Source of the DNA: Myroides sp. JBRI-B21084
GTDB lineage: Bacteria; Bacteroidota; Bacteroidia; Flavobacteriales; Flavobacteriaceae
DNA length: 64,000 bases
Reading direction: 5' to 3'
Assembly: GCF_030545015.1 (NCBI RefSeq)
Contig: NZ_CP120653.1
Span: 930,001-994,000 of the forward strand
Translations under genes and position numbers: made by a program
Notes under the pieces: generated by a model
Told to the model about the DNA's origin: nothing
Database searches by the model: none
What the model saw: only the letters and a program-made list of their open reading frames with translations
Part shown: positions 1-11,923 of the stretch, one piece after another
Layout: each line of letters begins with the position of its first letter
How positions within the stretch are numbered: position 1 is the first letter of the stretch

Positions 1-1
1 T

Positions 2-715
2 GCGGGTGCCGATACTACAATAAAAATTGGTGGAGTTAATGAAAATGCAGCCCAAGACAATTTGCCTCCGCAAATAAAATTGTTTATGAACGATGAAACT
101 TTTATTTCAGGTGGAATTACCAATAATTCGCCATTATTTTTAGCACATTTAGAAGACGAAAATGGAATGAACACAGCCAGTGGAATTGGCCATGATATGG
201 TTGCAATTTTAGATGGTGATGAAAATAATCCTATTGTAATGAATGAATTTTACGAAACCGAACCTAATAATTTTGCAAAAGGTTACGTAAATTATCCTTT
301 TAGTAATTTAAAAGAAGGTTTACATACCATTACATTTAAAGGTTGGGATGTGTACAATAATTTAGCAACTGCTACGTTAGACTTTGTAGTGGCTGCCCAA
401 ACAGGTTTAACTTTAGATAAGGTTTTAAATTACCCAAATCCGTTTGTAGATTATACCGAATTTTGGTTTCAACACAATCGTCCAAATGAAACACTTCAAG
501 CTCAAGTTCAAATACTTACTGTGTCTGGCAAAATTGTAAAAACAATCAACCAAACCATCGTTTCAAATGGCTTTTTGTCTAAAGATATCAAATGGGATGG
601 TCGTGATGATTTTGGCAATCGCATAGGTAAAGGGGTTTACATTTATCGATTAAAAGTAAAATCAACGGTAACGGGCGAACAAGCAGAAAAAATCGAAAAA
701 TTAGTAATCTTGTAG
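2..715 (+). CDS. porU: T9SS C-terminal signal peptidase PorU, C-terminal fragment
   Basis: The open frame runs in from the left edge, so only about the last 237 residues are present. PorU is the surface-exposed gingipain-like (C25) protease that removes C-terminal sorting signals from T9SS cargo and attaches them to lipopolysaccharide; its catalytic Cys/His lie outside the window. Visible are a beta-rich Ig-like region and a FlgD-like end with the motif GNRIGKGVYIYRL followed by a short basic tail ending KLVIL, typical of the PorU terminus. The identity rests on this C-terminus and on porV 47 bases downstream, the order known in Flavobacterium. A TTG at 62 is in frame but is internal to the gene, not a start. 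Fairly sure of the call. Confidence 0.85.
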   Translation, partial: AGADTTIKIGGVNENAAQDNLPPQIKLFMNDETFISGGITNNSPLFLAHLEDENGMNTASGIGHDMVAILDGDENNPIVMNEFYETEPNNFAKGYVNYPFSNLKEGLHTITFKGWDVYNNLATATLDFVVAAQTGLTLDKVLNYPNPFVDYTEFWFQHNRPNETLQAQVQILTVSGKIVKTINQTIVSNGFLSKDIKWDGRDDFGNRIGKGVYIYRLKVKSTVTGEQAEKIEKLVIL

Positions 716-742
716 TAGGTTTAAAACTAATTTTTATATTTG
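710..742 (+). promoter_or_regulatory. Candidate promoter for porV
   Basis: TTG at 710-712 and TATATTTG at 735-742, separated by 22 bases, match the Bacteroidota -33/-7 pattern TTG...TAnnTTTG. The -7 box is 20 bases before the porV ATG. The promoter overlaps the end of porU, so porV may be transcribed both with porU and alone. Confidence 0.5.
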
Positions 743-762
743 TTCAATCTAATAAATAATAA

Positions 763-1971
763 ATGAAAAAAATTTCGATAGCAATTGTAAGTTTATTTGC
801 GGTAAATGCAACATTTGCACAACAAGAATTACCTATGCCCGATGGTACACCATTATCGTACAATCCGGCTATTACAACAGGAGTATCTTTTTTAACTATA
901 ACACCTGATGCACGCTCTGGCGGATTAGGTGATATGGGTGTAGCAACATCACCCGATGCTTTTTCGCAATTTTACAATCCAGCGAAATATGTTTTTGCTG
1001 AAAAACAGCAAGGTTTTGCAATGTCCTATACACCATATATGTCTAAAATTGCAAGCGATATTTCTTTAACTGGTATTAGTTATTACAACCGTATAAACGA
1101 TCGTAGTGCTGTAGGTACCAGTTTGCGTTATTTTACTTTAGGCGAAATTAACCTTACGAACCAAACAGGCGAATTTCAAGGAGTAGAAAAACCAAATGAA
1201 TTTGCTGTAGATATTTCTTATACCATTAAATTTTCTGAGAATTTTGGTATGGCTGTTGCTGGTAGATACATTAGTTCAAACTTAAAATTAAGAGGCGATG
1301 GCGAAACAAGTGCAAACACAATGGCTGTAGATGTAGCTGGTTATTACGAAAGCGAACGCTTCCAAACCAGTAATGCAGAAGGTAGATTGCGTGCAGGTTT
1401 CAACTTTCAAAACATGGGGCCAAAAGTAAGTTATACGGGCGATGATAATTTTGCAAGTAACATTCCAACTACGTTGCGTTTAGGTTTAGGGTACGATTAT
1501 ATTTTAGATAGTTACAATACGGTTACTTTTTACGGTGAAACTACTAAGCTATTAGTACCTTCAAATTTACAACCTACTTTTGTTGATGCAAACGGTAATA
1601 AAACTTACGAGAATGGAGAAACGGTAAACAACCGCTTTCAAGAATACCGCGATATAGGTTGGTTCTCGGGTATGTTTAAATCTTTTGGCGATGCACCAGG
1701 TGGTTTTAGCGAAGAAATGCGTGAGTTTACTTGGTCTTTAGGAGCAGAGTATTGGTATCAAAATTCGTTTGCCTTTCGCTTAGGATATTTTAACGAAGCC
1801 GAAGATAAAGGGGCGCGTAAATTTGCAACTTTAGGTGCAGGTTTTAAATACAATATTGTTAATATAGATGTATCGTATTTATTAGCTACGGGTAAAATAC
1901 AAAGCCCTTTAGAAAATACACTTCGTTTTTCATTAACTTTTAATTTTGGTAAAGATTATTACAAAAATTAA
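763..1971 (+). CDS. porV: T9SS outer membrane protein PorV (LptO)
   Basis: A 402-residue outer-membrane beta-barrel of the FadL-like PorV family. PorV collects cargo from the SprA translocon and delivers it to PorU within the attachment complex. The N-terminus is a Sec signal peptide (MKKISIAIVSLFAVNATFAQ). The start of the mature part carries the family pattern in which an omega-site-like PDARSGGLGDMGVAT is followed by SPDAFSQFYNPAK. The rest alternates short beta strands and the protein ends in an aromatic-rich barrel strand. Length matches F. johnsoniae PorV (about 400). It lies directly downstream of porU with its own candidate promoter. A rho-independent terminator follows. Confidence 0.93.
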   Translation: MKKISIAIVSLFAVNATFAQQELPMPDGTPLSYNPAITTGVSFLTITPDARSGGLGDMGVATSPDAFSQFYNPAKYVFAEKQQGFAMSYTPYMSKIASDISLTGISYYNRINDRSAVGTSLRYFTLGEINLTNQTGEFQGVEKPNEFAVDISYTIKFSENFGMAVAGRYISSNLKLRGDGETSANTMAVDVAGYYESERFQTSNAEGRLRAGFNFQNMGPKVSYTGDDNFASNIPTTLRLGLGYDYILDSYNTVTFYGETTKLLVPSNLQPTFVDANGNKTYENGETVNNRFQEYRDIGWFSGMFKSFGDAPGGFSEEMREFTWSLGAEYWYQNSFAFRLGYFNEAEDKGARKFATLGAGFKYNIVNIDVSYLLATGKIQSPLENTLRFSLTFNFGKDYYKN

Positions 1972-1992
1972 TTTCACAAAAAAATACTAACA

Positions 1993-2021
1993 AAGTCCAA
2001 GCAAATTGTTTGGGCTTTTTT
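1993..2021 (+). terminator. Rho-independent terminator after porV
   Basis: A 10-bp stem (AAGTCCAAGC / GTTTGGGCTT, with G-T pairs) and a 5-base loop are followed by a T run. It ends only about 11 bases before the cdd start, so cdd must rely on read-through or on a promoter overlapping the hairpin. Confidence 0.75.
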
Positions 2022-2031
2022 GTCTGTTTAT

Positions 2032-2514
2032 ATGAAAAAAATCAACATACCAACAACCTTTTACGCTTATAATACTACTACCGATTTGCCTTTAGAAATA
2101 CAAAGTTTAATGCAAAAAGCAGCAAATGTTAGGCAACAAGCTTATGCACCTTACTCAAAATTTCAGGTTGGTGCTGCAATTTTACTAAAAAACGGACAAG
2201 TTGTTTTGGGTTCAAATCAAGAAAACGCAGCCTATCCATCGGGTTTATGTGCAGAGCGTACAGCTATTTTTGCAGCCGGAGCCAATTTTCCTAATCAAGA
2301 AATTACAGCTATTTGTATATCAGCTTCATCAATCTTAAAAGATACGTTAGAGCCTATACCACCTTGCGGCGCTTGTAGACAATCGTTGTTAGAATATGAA
2401 AATAAACAAGCAAAACCAATTCCTATTTATTTTATGGGTAAATCAGGACAAATTATTCAATCGCCTTCTGTAAAAAATTTAATACCTTTTACTTTTAAAG
2501 AAGATAGTTTATAA
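2032..2514 (+). CDS. cdd: Cytidine deaminase
   Basis: A 160-residue homotetramer-type cytidine deaminase, a cytoplasmic pyrimidine salvage enzyme converting cytidine and deoxycytidine to uridine and deoxyuridine. The zinc site is complete: C73-A-E75 (proton-shuttling Glu) in LCAERTAIFAA, and C112/C115 in PPCGACRQ. The start is placed at the ATG at 2032 (MKKINIP); an in-frame TTG at 2020 lies inside the terminator of porV and is unlikely. Length is slightly above the 130-140 typical of Bacillus Cdd because of an N-terminal extension of about 20 residues common in Bacteroidota. Confidence 0.93.
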   Translation: MKKINIPTTFYAYNTTTDLPLEIQSLMQKAANVRQQAYAPYSKFQVGAAILLKNGQVVLGSNQENAAYPSGLCAERTAIFAAGANFPNQEITAICISASSILKDTLEPIPPCGACRQSLLEYENKQAKPIPIYFMGKSGQIIQSPSVKNLIPFTFKEDSL

Positions 2515-2535
2515 ATAAAAGTCCAAATCATTTAG

Positions 2536-2543
2536 TAATTTTG
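2536..2543 (+). promoter_or_regulatory. Candidate -7 box for ugd
   Basis: TAATTTTG fits the Bacteroidota -7 consensus TAnnTTTG and sits 43 bases before the ugd ATG. No convincing TTG is seen at -33, so this is a weak call. Confidence 0.35.
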
Positions 2544-2586
2544 GAATTTAAAAGCAGTATGTAATCTGCAATATTTTAAAAATTTT

Positions 2587-3978
2587 ATGATAAAATCAAT
2601 TTGTTGTATTGGTGCAGGATACGTTGGCGGACCTACAATGGCGGTAATTGCATTAAAAAATCCACATATAAAAGTAACAGTTGTTGATGTTAACCAAGAA
2701 CGTATTAACGCTTGGAATTCAGAAAACTTAGAAGCTTTACCTGTTTACGAACCAGGGTTGGCTGAAATTGTGGCACAAACACGAAACGTAAATTTATTTT
2801 TTAGTACTAATGTAAACCTGGCTATACATGAAGCCGAAATGATTTTTATATCGGTAAACACACCAACTAAAACCTATGGAATAGGAAAAGGTATGGCCGC
2901 CGATTTAAAATATATTGAACTTTGCGCACGCCAAATTGCAAGTGTAGCAACTACAAATAAAATTGTAGTAGAAAAATCAACATTACCTGTTCGCACGGCA
3001 TCAACCATTAAAAGTATATTAAAGCAGTCGCAAAATAATGTGCAGTTCGAAATTTTATCAAATCCCGAATTTTTAGCAGAAGGAACTGCAATTGTTGATT
3101 TGTTAAACCCCGATCGCGTGTTAATAGGTGGCGATTACCACACCCAAGAAGGTAAAAATGCCATTGCTGCACTAACTGATATTTATAAAAATTGGGTAGC
3201 AGCTGATAAAATTATTACAACAAATATTTGGTCTAGTGAACTTTCAAAACTAACAGCTAACGCCTTTTTAGCGCAACGAATTTCGTCAATAAATGCTATG
3301 TCGGCAATTTGCGAAGCTACCGAAGCAAATATAGATGAGGTTGCTTTTGCAATTGGGAAAGATACGCGTATTGGCGATAAATTTTTAAAAGCATCGGTTG
3401 GTTTTGGCGGATCGTGTTTCCAAAAAGATATTTTAAACTTGGTTTACATTGCCAAAACTTTTGGATTGAATGAAGTTGCCGATTATTGGGAACAAGTAAT
3501 TGTAATGAATAATTACCAAAAAAGCCGTTTTGCACGTAAAATTGTGCAAAAAATGTTTAACACAGTTTCTGGAAAAAAAATAGTAATGTTAGGCTGGGCA
3601 TTTAAAAAAGATACGAACGATTCACGCGAATCTGCAGCAATTGATATCGCTAATTATTTAATAGAAGAACAAGCTGAGTTACATATTTACGACCCAAAAG
3701 TAACTCAACAACAAATTTTAACCGATTTAGAAAAAGCTACCAATCAAACAACCAATCAGTTGCAGCAACAAATAAAAATATACAACCAAACAACAAATAT
3801 TTTTCAGCAAGCCCATGCCGTAATAATTGTAACCGAATGGGACGAGTTTAAAAATCTTGATTACGCAACAATAAAAACACAAATGCAACAGCCCGCTTTT
3901 ATTTTTGATGGACGAAACATTTTAAATCCAACTGAAATTACGCAACAAGGCTTCCAATATTTTGGTATAGGTAAATAA
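2587..3978 (+). CDS. ugd: UDP-glucose 6-dehydrogenase
   Basis: A 463-residue NAD-dependent enzyme oxidising UDP-glucose to UDP-glucuronate for capsule or exopolysaccharide precursors. The N-terminal Rossmann motif is [14 protein letters not shown]. The central helix region contains [10 protein letters not shown] and [10 protein letters not shown], and the catalytic Cys is C277 in [12 protein letters not shown]-terminal UDP-binding domain follows ([14 protein letters not shown]). The GGPT form of the Rossmann loop and the length near 460 resemble the animal/plant type of UGDH more than the short E. coli Ugd (about 390). It stands alone between a candidate promoter and a terminator; no polysaccharide cluster is visible. 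Confidence 0.93.
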   Translation: MIKSICCIGAGYVGGPTMAVIALKNPHIKVTVVDVNQERINAWNSENLEALPVYEPGLAEIVAQTRNVNLFFSTNVNLAIHEAEMIFISVNTPTKTYGIGKGMAADLKYIELCARQIASVATTNKIVVEKSTLPVRTASTIKSILKQSQNNVQFEILSNPEFLAEGTAIVDLLNPDRVLIGGDYHTQEGKNAIAALTDIYKNWVAADKIITTNIWSSELSKLTANAFLAQRISSINAMSAICEATEANIDEVAFAIGKDTRIGDKFLKASVGFGGSCFQKDILNLVYIAKTFGLNEVADYWEQVIVMNNYQKSRFARKIVQKMFNTVSGKKIVMLGWAFKKDTNDSRESAAIDIANYLIEEQAELHIYDPKVTQQQILTDLEKATNQTTNQLQQQIKIYNQTTNIFQQAHAVIIVTEWDEFKNLDYATIKTQMQQPAFIFDGRNILNPTEITQQGFQYFGIGK

Positions 3979-3998
3979 AATGTAACAAATATAAGATA

Positions 3999-4028
3999 CC
4001 CCGTCAATCACTTGGCGGGATTTTTCTT
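3999..4028 (+). terminator. Rho-independent terminator after ugd
   Basis: An 8-bp stem CCCGTCAA / TTGGCGGG with a 4-base loop, then ATTTTTCTTTTT. Confidence 0.75.
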
Positions 4029-4032
4029 TTTG

Positions 4033-4204
4033 GGCGTTCCCCTCACAAACCGCCTTAGCACTAAATACAAGTAAAAACACCCAAACAGTACAAAAAAATA
4101 TAACGGTAAATTGGCGGGTCGGGCTGTACGCTCATAGCTTTTATCGGCGCTTCCAGTGCCTCAGCCGCCAATAAAAGGCTATCCGCTGCCATCCCTAACG
4201 CGGG
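4033..4204 (+). repeat. Dispersed palindromic repeat, copy A
   Basis: This non-coding block begins GGGCGTTCCCCTC, reaches GGCGGGTCGGGCT at about 4113-4124, then forms a long hairpin (TAGCTTTTATCGGCG at 4135-4149 against GCCGCCAATAAAAGGCTA ending at 4181), and closes with ATCCGCTGCCATCCCTAA. A second copy lies at 11764-11850 in the opposite orientation, sharing TAGGGATGG...AGC, an AT-rich stem and AGCCCGACCCGC. From memory, similar intergenic elements are common in Flavobacterium genomes. About 70 bases between 4046 and 4112 look unrelated and may be inserted. With the pseudogene below, this accounts for the gene-free stretch 3979-4438. Confidence 0.6.
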
Positions 4205-4271
4205 CTTACAGTTTTTAAAGTTGTTTAAGACTTAATATTCCTTTTGTGAAAATCACGCATTTCAATTTTTT

Positions 4272-4438
4272 TACAAATTCAACGATTTCGAAGGAAAAAG
4301 TGGGCTGAGCTCTAGATGAACGAATCGCGCATTGCGCGCTGAGTTAGACGATGCCACCCAAATGTATTATTACGGCGCACGTTATGGAGTTTATGCTGAG
4401 CCCGACGAAGTAACCCAAGAATTAGTATATTTGTAAGT
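4272..4438 (+). pseudogene. Broken RHS/YD-repeat core remnant
   Basis: Fragments of the conserved RHS core can be read here in more than one frame: YKFNDFEGK from 4272, DATQMYYYGARY from 4350, and ISIFVSVDPLAEQ from 4421. In an intact gene these are continuous (…YYYGARYYDPRISIF…). They are interrupted by two short foreign pieces: about 44 bases starting CTGAGCTCTAGATGAACG after 4304, and about 29 bases GGAGTTTATGCTGAGCCC... after 4385. The second restores a stop (TAA at 4434) in the ARY frame. No upstream RHS gene is present, so this is the relic of a recombined or truncated RHS protein whose tip follows. Confidence 0.75.
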
Positions 4439-5170
4439 GTGGATCCGTTAGCCGAGCAGACGATGGAGCCATATTTATACACAGGGAACAACCCTATTAT
4501 GTTTACGGATCCTACGGGGATGGAAAAAACAACTCCAGAAATAATAGTTCCATCCCTATTAACACAGTTAAAGAATGGTGATTTAACTGTAAAGAGTAAT
4601 ACTTTGACTTCAGATTACGCTGGAGTTATGAGGAGGTTCATGGCTACCAATAGTGGTGATTCCTTTGTTAAAAATTTTATGAAAAAAGGTACTAGTTTCC
4701 TTGGTAATAAAGCCTCCCAAGACGGTAAATTTTCAAATTACGAATTACGCATATCAGAACATAATATAAAAGATGGAGATACTGAAATTGCTTATTTGTC
4801 GGCACAAGCTAGGTTTGTATATGGGATTGATGATAAAACAGATGAATTGTTTTTTCAATTAAAAATAAATACAGATGGTAGGAGTTTAGACACTTTGTTA
4901 GAGATAACAGGTCATGAATTAATGTTACATGGTACTAAAATTCAACGTATAATTAATTATTATGAAAAACACGGAAAAGAAAAATTAATAGAGGCTTTAA
5001 AGAGGGATGAATTTGGAGGTAATTCAGAACACAAAGCTCTTAAGAATTGGGATTGTACACATCCAGGTGTAAATAATTATGAAAACTTTATGAATGAAGC
5101 AATTAATAATGATAAGAATATGAAAAAAACTTTTGAAAGAGAAAATAAATTTTATGAAGAGATATATTAA
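4439..5170 (+). CDS. Orphan RHS C-terminal tip, possible toxin domain
   Basis: The first 27 residues are the end of the RHS core (DPLAEQTMEPYLYTGNN...MFTDPTGM), where the polymorphic C-terminal domain normally begins. The following 215 residues are the variable tip. I do not recognise the family. It contains LLEITGHELMLHG, with H159, E160 and H164 in an HExxxH arrangement, and SEHKAL near residue 198, which might be a metal site; this is inference and it is not the classical HExxH. There is no signal peptide and no good start (GTG 4439 is the first possible), so the domain is probably silent unless joined to a full RHS gene. Base composition is more AT-rich than the flanking genes, consistent with transfer. 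The next gene overlaps it by 17 bases. Confidence 0.6.
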   Translation: MDPLAEQTMEPYLYTGNNPIMFTDPTGMEKTTPEIIVPSLLTQLKNGDLTVKSNTLTSDYAGVMRRFMATNSGDSFVKNFMKKGTSFLGNKASQDGKFSNYELRISEHNIKDGDTEIAYLSAQARFVYGIDDKTDELFFQLKINTDGRSLDTLLEITGHELMLHGTKIQRIINYYEKHGKEKLIEALKRDEFGGNSEHKALKNWDCTHPGVNNYENFMNEAINNDKNMKKTFERENKFYEEIY

Positions 5171-5774
5171 AAAATTAAATTTTTTATTGATTTTACTGTT
5201 TTTTATTTCTTGTACTAAAAGAATAGATTTAACAAATATCAGTAATAATAAAGTTGTAAAAATTGAACAATCAAAAGAAAATATTAAAATTATATTTAAA
5301 GATAGTATTCTCCGTGAAATCGAATTATATAGGAATCAAAGAGATGAATATGTATTAGATATAAATACAAATATTTTAAATACTCAAAAAGCTTTAAATC
5401 TCAAAGATTCTATTTTTTTAACTAAAACAGAATTTTACAAGAAGTATAATATTTATGATAAAGAAATGAATTTAAACATTTTTGTCAATAATTTTAATTA
5501 TAGAATTGATGATAATTTATATGTTATGCAAATTTCTTTTTCACCAATTCCTATATATTGTATTAAAATTTATTTTGATTCAAGTTTTACAATAAGAAAA
5601 ATTTTTTATCAGAATGGAAAAGAAATGATTGTTGGAAAGCATAAAAAATTCAAAATAAGGAATATTAAAAAATATGGTGATTTTTTAAATAAAGTTAGAA
5701 CAGATAGTATTACTGAGTTAAAAAAGAATCTGTATTTAGATAATACCCAGCTGCGCAAAGTCTCCCGACTTTGA
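5154..5774 (+). CDS. Putative lipoprotein overlapping the RHS tip, candidate immunity protein
   Basis: About 206 residues. The start is placed at the ATG at 5154 because it gives a clean lipoprotein signal peptide (MKRYIKKLNFLLILLFFISC, Cys20); the alternative TTG at 5133 adds seven residues before it. The rest is Lys/Asn/Ile-rich and unrecognised. The 17-base overlap with the RHS tip suggests translational coupling, the usual layout of an effector with its immunity partner, but this is inference from position only. The last residues (LRKVSRL) and the stop codon are formed by an unrelated palindrome (5756-5773), so the natural 3' end has probably been replaced. Very AT-rich. Confidence 0.6.
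   Translation: MKRYIKKLNFLLILLFFISCTKRIDLTNISNNKVVKIEQSKENIKIIFKDSILREIELYRNQRDEYVLDINTNILNTQKALNLKDSIFLTKTEFYKKYNIYDKEMNLNIFVNNFNYRIDDNLYVMQISFSPIPIYCIKIYFDSSFTIRKIFYQNGKEMIVGKHKKFKIRNIKKYGDFLNKVRTDSITELKKNLYLDNTQLRKVSRL
5756..5773 (+). repeat. Short palindrome overlapping the 3' end of the lipoprotein gene
   Basis: CAAAGTC-TCCC-GACTTTG is a perfect 7-bp inverted repeat with GC content above its surroundings. It spans the last codons and the stop (TGA 5772-5774) and looks like the edge of an inserted intergenic element starting near CCCAGCTGCG at 5746. Confidence 0.6.
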
Positions 5775-6060
5775 GCAACAATAAAAACCAACAGCCTCTA
5801 TACACATGTATGAAGACTGTTTTACTATAAAACACTTTACTGTAAATATAAAATCCGTGCCAATGAGTGTAAACTGTTGTAAAAAAATAAAAATTTTCAA
5901 AACCAAAAGCCCCGAGCGAAGCGAACAGGCAAAGTAATATTACATATAGTAAGTATGTTTTATTTAGTAAAAACACGCCAACAACAATTGTAATTCAAAA
6001 TTCATAATTCGTAAATTACTACAATTAAGTAGGTTATAAAAAAACTAAAAAAACATTTGC
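5775..6060. other. Gene-free AT-rich spacer
   Basis: No convincing gene, RNA or terminator is seen. It holds short repeat-like pieces (GAGCGAAGCGAAC near 5915; low-complexity AATTC-type words near 5990-6025). The minus-strand open frame here reads through the palindrome and has no family features. Confidence 0.5.
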
Positions 6061-6066
6061 AAAAAG

Positions 6067-6100
6067 TTTGCAAAAGCCAAAAAAAGGGTGGTATATTTGC
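6067..6100 (+). promoter_or_regulatory. Upstream strong promoter without its own gene
   Basis: TTTG at 6067-6070 and TATATTTG at 6092-6099 with 21 bases between. The following sequence GCACCCGCTTAGCAGCA resembles the start region of rRNA/tRNA promoters, yet no RNA gene is found before the next promoter at 6158. It may act as a first rrn promoter or be a relic of a lost tRNA. Confidence 0.55.
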
Positions 6101-6157
6101 ACCCGCTTAGCAGCACAGCAAGCAACACGTTCCTAGAAAAAAAAGTAAAAAATAAAT

Positions 6158-6189
6158 TTGGATGGTATTACAAAAGGTTGTTATCTTTG
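6158..6189 (+). promoter_or_regulatory. Promoter of tRNA-Val
   Basis: TTG at 6158-6160 and TATCTTTG at 6182-6189 with 21 bases between, exactly the Bacteroidota form; the tRNA begins 24 bases after the -7 box. Confidence 0.65.
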
Positions 6190-6213
6190 CAATCCGTTCA
6201 AAAAACAAAATAG

Positions 6214-6288
6214 GGGCGATTAGCTCAGCTGGTTCAGAGCACCTCGTTTACACCGAGGGGGTCAGGGGTTCGAATCCCTTATCGCCCA
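6214..6288 (+). tRNA. tRNA-Val (anticodon TAC)
   Basis: Acceptor arms GGGCGAT and ATCGCCC pair fully. The anticodon stem CCTCG/CGAGG encloses the loop TTTACAC with anticodon TAC, and the T arm is GGGGTTCGAATCCC. CCA is not encoded. It precedes the rRNA operon by about 195 bases and has its own promoter; the 16S promoter lies downstream of it. Confidence 0.95.
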
Positions 6289-6322
6289 CAAAAAAAACTT
6301 TTTCAAAAAAAACTAAAAAAGT

Positions 6323-6353
6323 TTTGGTAGATTAGAAAAAGTTACTACTTTTG
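6323..6353 (+). promoter_or_regulatory. Main rRNA operon promoter
   Basis: TTTG at 6323-6326, 19 bases, then TACTTTTG at 6346-6353. This is the closest match to consensus in the region and is followed by the rRNA leader. Confidence 0.7.
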
Positions 6354-6391
6354 CAACCGCTTTAAGAAACAAAGCGACAGAAGAAGAGACA

Positions 6392-6408
6392 AGTTCATAG
6401 ACATATTG
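6392..6408 (+). promoter_or_regulatory. boxA-like antitermination site before 16S
   Basis: AGTTCATAGACATATTG recurs almost exactly at 8364-8380 in front of 23S (AGTTCATTGACATATTG). Position and sequence resemble the boxA element (CTCTTTAACA type) used by Nus factors in rRNA leaders. Confidence 0.5.
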
Positions 6409-6423
6409 GATTAACAGAAAAAA

Positions 6424-6434
6424 AAGAGTAAGAG
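6424..6434 (+). other. 5' half of the 16S processing stem
   Basis: AAGAGTAAGAG here pairs perfectly with CTCTTACTCTT at 8021-8031 just after 16S; further pairing (TTTTTAAAC with GTTTAAAAA) lies inside. This would form the double-stranded stalk cut by RNase III. A similar stem for 23S is TATAAAGCA at 8417-8425 with TGCTTTATA at 11347-11355. Confidence 0.6.
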
Positions 6435-6483
6435 CGTAAGAGATTACGTTTTTAAACGACACATCAAAAAATATAAAAAACAT

Positions 6484-8003
<1,520 letters not shown>

Positions 8004-8066
8004 AGAGATGGTTTAAAAATCTCTTACTCTTAACTGTTAGTTCAAAAAAAAGGTAAAAAATTACAG

Positions 8067-8140
8067 AGTCTCGTAGCTCAGCTGGTTAGAGTACTACACT
8101 GATAATGTAGGGGTCGGCAGTTCGAGTCTGCCCGGGACTA
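8067..8140 (+). tRNA. tRNA-Ile (anticodon GAT)
   Basis: Acceptor AGTCTCG pairs with CGGGACT (one T-G pair), the anticodon stem CTACA/TGTAG holds the loop CTGATAA, and the T arm is GCAGTTCGAGTCTGC. It lies in the 16S-23S spacer, the usual place. Confidence 0.95.
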
Positions 8141-8268
8141 CTTTTAATTACGAAATAGAAAATTACGAATTAAAAAGCTGTGAAAAATACCATAAAAGGA
8201 AATTTTAGAAGTTGAGTTATCAACAATCCGCTGAAAGCTAACGGCTGATAACTGAAAGCTAAAAGAAT

Positions 8269-8342
8269 GGGGGATTAGCTCAGCTGGCTAGAGCGCCTGC
8301 CTTGCACGCAGGAGGTCATCGGTTCGACTCCGATATTCTCCA
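8269..8342 (+). tRNA. tRNA-Ala (anticodon TGC)
   Basis: Acceptor GGGGGAT pairs with ATTCTCC (G-T pairs), the anticodon stem CCTGC/GCAGG holds CTTGCAC, and the T arm is ATCGGTTCGACTCCGAT. Second spacer tRNA. The 128-base gap from tRNA-Ile contains low-complexity words such as CTGAAAGCTAA repeated twice. Confidence 0.95.
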
Positions 8343-8363
8343 CAATTCGCATCAAGCGAAAAA

Positions 8364-8380
8364 AGTTCATTGACATATTG
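8364..8380 (+). promoter_or_regulatory. boxA-like site before 23S
   Basis: AGTTCATTGACATATTG is a near-copy of the site before 16S at 6392-6408 and lies about 75 bases before 23S. Confidence 0.5.
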
Positions 8381-8455
8381 AGATACATTTAAAAAGTAGA
8401 ATAATATTAGAAATAATATAAAGCACATTTAATCTTTAGGGATTAAAGTAGAGCA

Positions 8456-11336
<2,881 letters not shown>

Positions 11337-11464
11337 CTCTAGGAATTGCTTTATAAAAATAATATTGAGAATTTAGTATTAAGACTAAACTTGAAATAAT
11401 CTACAAAAAGTATCGAAAATATGTTAACAAAATAGTTTGTTACAAGTGTAATAAACCAAAAGCT

Positions 11465-11574
<110 letters not shown>

Positions 11575-11582
11575 TTTTTAGT

Positions 11583-11618
11583 AAAACCCCAATCTGAAAA
11601 GATTGGGGTTTTCTTTTT
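11583..11618 (+). terminator. First rRNA operon terminator
   Basis: A perfect 12-bp stem AAAACCCCAATC / GATTGGGGTTTT with loop TGAAAA, followed by CTTTTTTT. Confidence 0.9.
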
Positions 11619-11664
11619 TTATAGGTGCGGCGTGTCCCTTTGGTCAAGTCGTCGCCTTTTTTTA

Positions 11665-11694
11665 AATCCTCATCAGTAATGATGAGGATTTTTT
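11665..11694 (+). terminator. Second rRNA operon terminator
   Basis: An 11-bp stem AATCCTCATCA / TGATGAGGATT with loop GTAA, then TTTT. The short text before it (GTCGTCGCCTTTTTTT, 11649-11663) imitates the 5S end plus T run, so this may be a duplicated operon tail. Confidence 0.85.
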
Positions 11695-11763
11695 GTTTTA
11701 CCACAGATTGCACTAATTACCACTGATTTTTTTACAATCTATTGAATACAATCAACAATCTGC

Positions 11764-11850
11764 AATAGGGATGGAGCGTTTGTTGGAGCTATTTGTTTTT
11801 GCTAAAAAACAAAAGCGACTCGCGAGAGCCCGACCCGCAACGTAGTGGAG
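11764..11850 (-). repeat. Dispersed palindromic repeat, copy B
   Basis: TAGGGATGGAGCG, then an AT-rich hairpin (TTGTTTTT...AAAAACAA), then AGAGCCCGACCCGC and AGTGGAGGGG. This is the reverse-complement arrangement of copy A at 4033-4204, with the same flanks and a different stem sequence. Together with the terminators it fills the gene-free stretch 11575-11923; nothing else is seen there. Confidence 0.6.
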
Positions 11851-11884
11851 GGGATTGCCCAAATGTAAAACACTTAACTTAGGA

Positions 11885-11914
11885 TAAAAAAATCCAACCG
11901 AAATGGGCTGGATT
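11885..11914 (-). terminator. Terminator after rluF (minus strand)
   Basis: On the minus strand AATCCAGCC...GGTTGGATT forms a hairpin followed by a run of T. Confidence 0.75.
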
Positions 11915-11923
11915 AAAGTATGA

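Noticed and set aside
1993-2021. Hairpin before cdd as a riboswitch
   Set aside because: It is a simple terminator stem with a T run and no conserved aptamer.
4913-4936. HELMLH in the RHS tip read as a classical HExxH zinc protease motif
   Set aside because: The second His is one position too far (HExxxH), so it was not called a protease.
5609-5976. Minus-strand open frames behind the 5154 lipoprotein gene
   Set aside because: They cross the palindrome and low-complexity spacer, are rich in Phe/Tyr from AT bias, and have no recognisable domain.
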